NCBI GenBank assembly: GCA_002067635.1
Contig: MVRB01000132.1
Span: 1 to 6,907, forward strand
DNA from: Methanomassiliicoccales archaeon PtaU1.Bin030
GTDB lineage: Archaea; Thermoplasmatota; Thermoplasmata; Methanomassiliicoccales; Methanomassiliicoccaceae
Length of the DNA stretch: 6,907 nt
Reading direction: 5' to 3'
This document shows, piece after piece, positions 6,484 through 6,907 of this stretch; position 1 is the stretch's first letter; each line of letters starts with the position of its first letter. Below the pieces are notes generated by a model. It had not been told where the DNA came from, ran no database searches, and saw nothing but the letters and a program-made list of their open reading frames with translations. Both the position numbers and the translations under genes were made by a program.

Positions 6484-6511
6484 TGGCCATATATACTTAC
6501 CTATGGCCATA
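6484..6511. repeat. Direct repeats TGGCCATA flanking the TATA box
   Basis: TGGCCATA occurs at 6484-6491 and 6504-6511, exactly 20 bp apart start to start, about two helical turns. Each contains the palindrome TGGCCA, and the second extends to the 10-bp palindrome TATGGCCATA (6502-6511). They flank and partly overlap the TATA box, an arrangement typical of an operator pair for a dimeric regulator. No regulator gene is in view. Confidence 0.5.
6488..6500 (-). promoter_or_regulatory. TATA box and BRE-like promoter of the membrane-protein operon
   Basis: The minus strand reads GTAAGTATATATGG, with TATATA at 6495-6490 and purine-rich GTAAG upstream as a possible BRE. The TATA centre is about 28 nt before the ATG at 6464. 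Archaeal transcription usually starts about 26 nt after TATA, so initiation falls at or next to the start codon. Because TATATA is symmetric it could also serve the divergent plus-strand gene, which would then have a leader of about 90 nt. Confidence 0.7.
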
Positions 6512-6558
6512 CCACTGCCCCGGTCCAGCAGGGGAGGGGCAAAGGTTGAAATCGTCCC

Positions 6559-6594
6559 GCCGTGCATTGACCTGCACGGCCGCCATGGGCGGCC
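6559..6594 (+). promoter_or_regulatory. Two overlapping hairpins in the hydrolase leader
   Basis: GCCGTGCA (6559-6566) pairs with TGCACGGC (6573-6580) over a 6-nt loop, and GGCCGCC (6578-6584) pairs with GGCGGCC (6588-6594) over the 3-nt loop ATG. The two share GGC at 6578-6580, so both cannot form fully at once. They lie 16 nt before the ATG at 6610, in the presumed 5' untranslated region. This is consistent with a cis-acting RNA switch or a binding site; no known riboswitch class was recognised. Confidence 0.4.
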
Positions 6595-6609
6595 CCTTTG
6601 GGTGCTGTT

Positions 6610-6907
6610 ATGTGGTTCCCCGGACACCTGGCCTTCTCCCTTCTGCTATGCCTTCCCTTCATCGTGTACCTGAAGAGGGAGAGGGCGCTGGCAATGTCCT
6701 TCCTGGGGGTCTTCGCGCTTCTCCCTGACTACATCCACCTGGGGGACCTCCGGGGCTTCTCCCACTCCTTCCTGGGGCTGGGAGCGATGCTCCTGGTGTT
6801 CCTGCTGCCTCTGATCCTGGCCTTCCGCCCCCGCCTAGCCCTGTTGCTGCTGGCGATCGCCGCGGCCGGGTCCCACCTGCTGGCGGACACGTACATAGGA
6901 ACGGTGA
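6610..6907 (+). CDS. YdjM-like membrane-bound metal-dependent hydrolase, N-terminal part
   Basis: This is the first 99 residues of a gene that runs off the right edge. It matches the YdjM/LexA-regulated membrane-bound metal-dependent hydrolase family (PF04307), whose members carry conserved His and Asp residues in helical membrane segments; the physiological substrate is generally unknown. MWFPGH places a histidine at residue 6, ALLPDYIH (36-43) matches the family's LPDxD-type motif, GFSHS (49-53) matches the HRG-tHS block, and GSHLLAD (87-93) matches the H-x-x-x-D motif. Hydrophobic helices lie near 7-20, 27-38, 54-72 and 75-90. The ATG at 6610 begins the conserved block; only a weak GGGTG precedes it. 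It is divergent from the glycosylation cluster and is probably unrelated in function. Confidence 0.75.
   Translation, partial: MWFPGHLAFSLLLCLPFIVYLKRERALAMSFLGVFALLPDYIHLGDLRGFSHSFLGLGAMLLVFLLPLILAFRPRLALLLLAIAAAGSHLLADTYIGTV

Noticed and set aside
6546..6728. 60-residue plus-strand ORF through the hairpin region
   Set aside because: It is out of frame with the hydrolase, which has clear family motifs in its own frame.

Overview
The window looks like a chromosomal segment from a GC-rich archaeon, most plausibly a euryarchaeal or Thermoplasmata-type lineage; the lineage is inference and could not be searched. The evidence is a DUF1616 gene (an essentially archaeal family), A/T-rich TATA-like elements at archaeal promoter spacing, one probably leaderless start, Shine-Dalgarno starts inside the operon, heavy use of AGG for arginine, and strongly GC-biased third codon positions.

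Most of the window is one minus-strand gene cluster read from right to left. It starts at a TATA box near 6490 with a 563-residue polytopic membrane protein (6464-4773) that resembles GT-C glycosyltransferases. Two GT4-type (GT-B fold) glycosyltransferases follow (4770-3577 and 3580-2471), coupled by a 2-nt gap and an ATGA overlap. After a 50-nt A/T-rich gap with a palindrome come a DUF1616 membrane protein (2420-1473), a small two-helix membrane protein whose start codon is unclear (about 1428-1267), and a CPBP-type (CAAX protease/bacteriocin-processing) membrane protein (about 1219-467). A 190-bp gap with inverted repeats and a TATA-like element precedes a family 2 glycosyltransferase that begins with TTG at 275 and leaves the window on the left.

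On the right, a divergent plus-strand gene (6610 to the window end) encodes a YdjM-like membrane-bound metal-dependent hydrolase. The 145-bp divergent region has two TGGCCATA copies 20 bp apart flanking the TATA box, and a pair of overlapping, mutually exclusive hairpins just before the hydrolase start.

The minus-strand genes fit a surface-glycan or protein-glycosylation cassette. The GT4 and GT2 enzymes would extend a lipid-linked glycan in the cytoplasm, the GT-C-like protein would act at the membrane with a lipid-linked donor or acceptor, and the DUF1616 protein would present an extracytoplasmic beta-rich domain. The CPBP-like protein lacks the expected middle-motif histidine and may be non-proteolytic. 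No RNA genes, CRISPR arrays, insertion sequences or phage genes were seen. The least explained items are the small ORF between DUF1616 and CPBP, the altered CPBP protein, and the operator-like architecture of the divergent promoter region.
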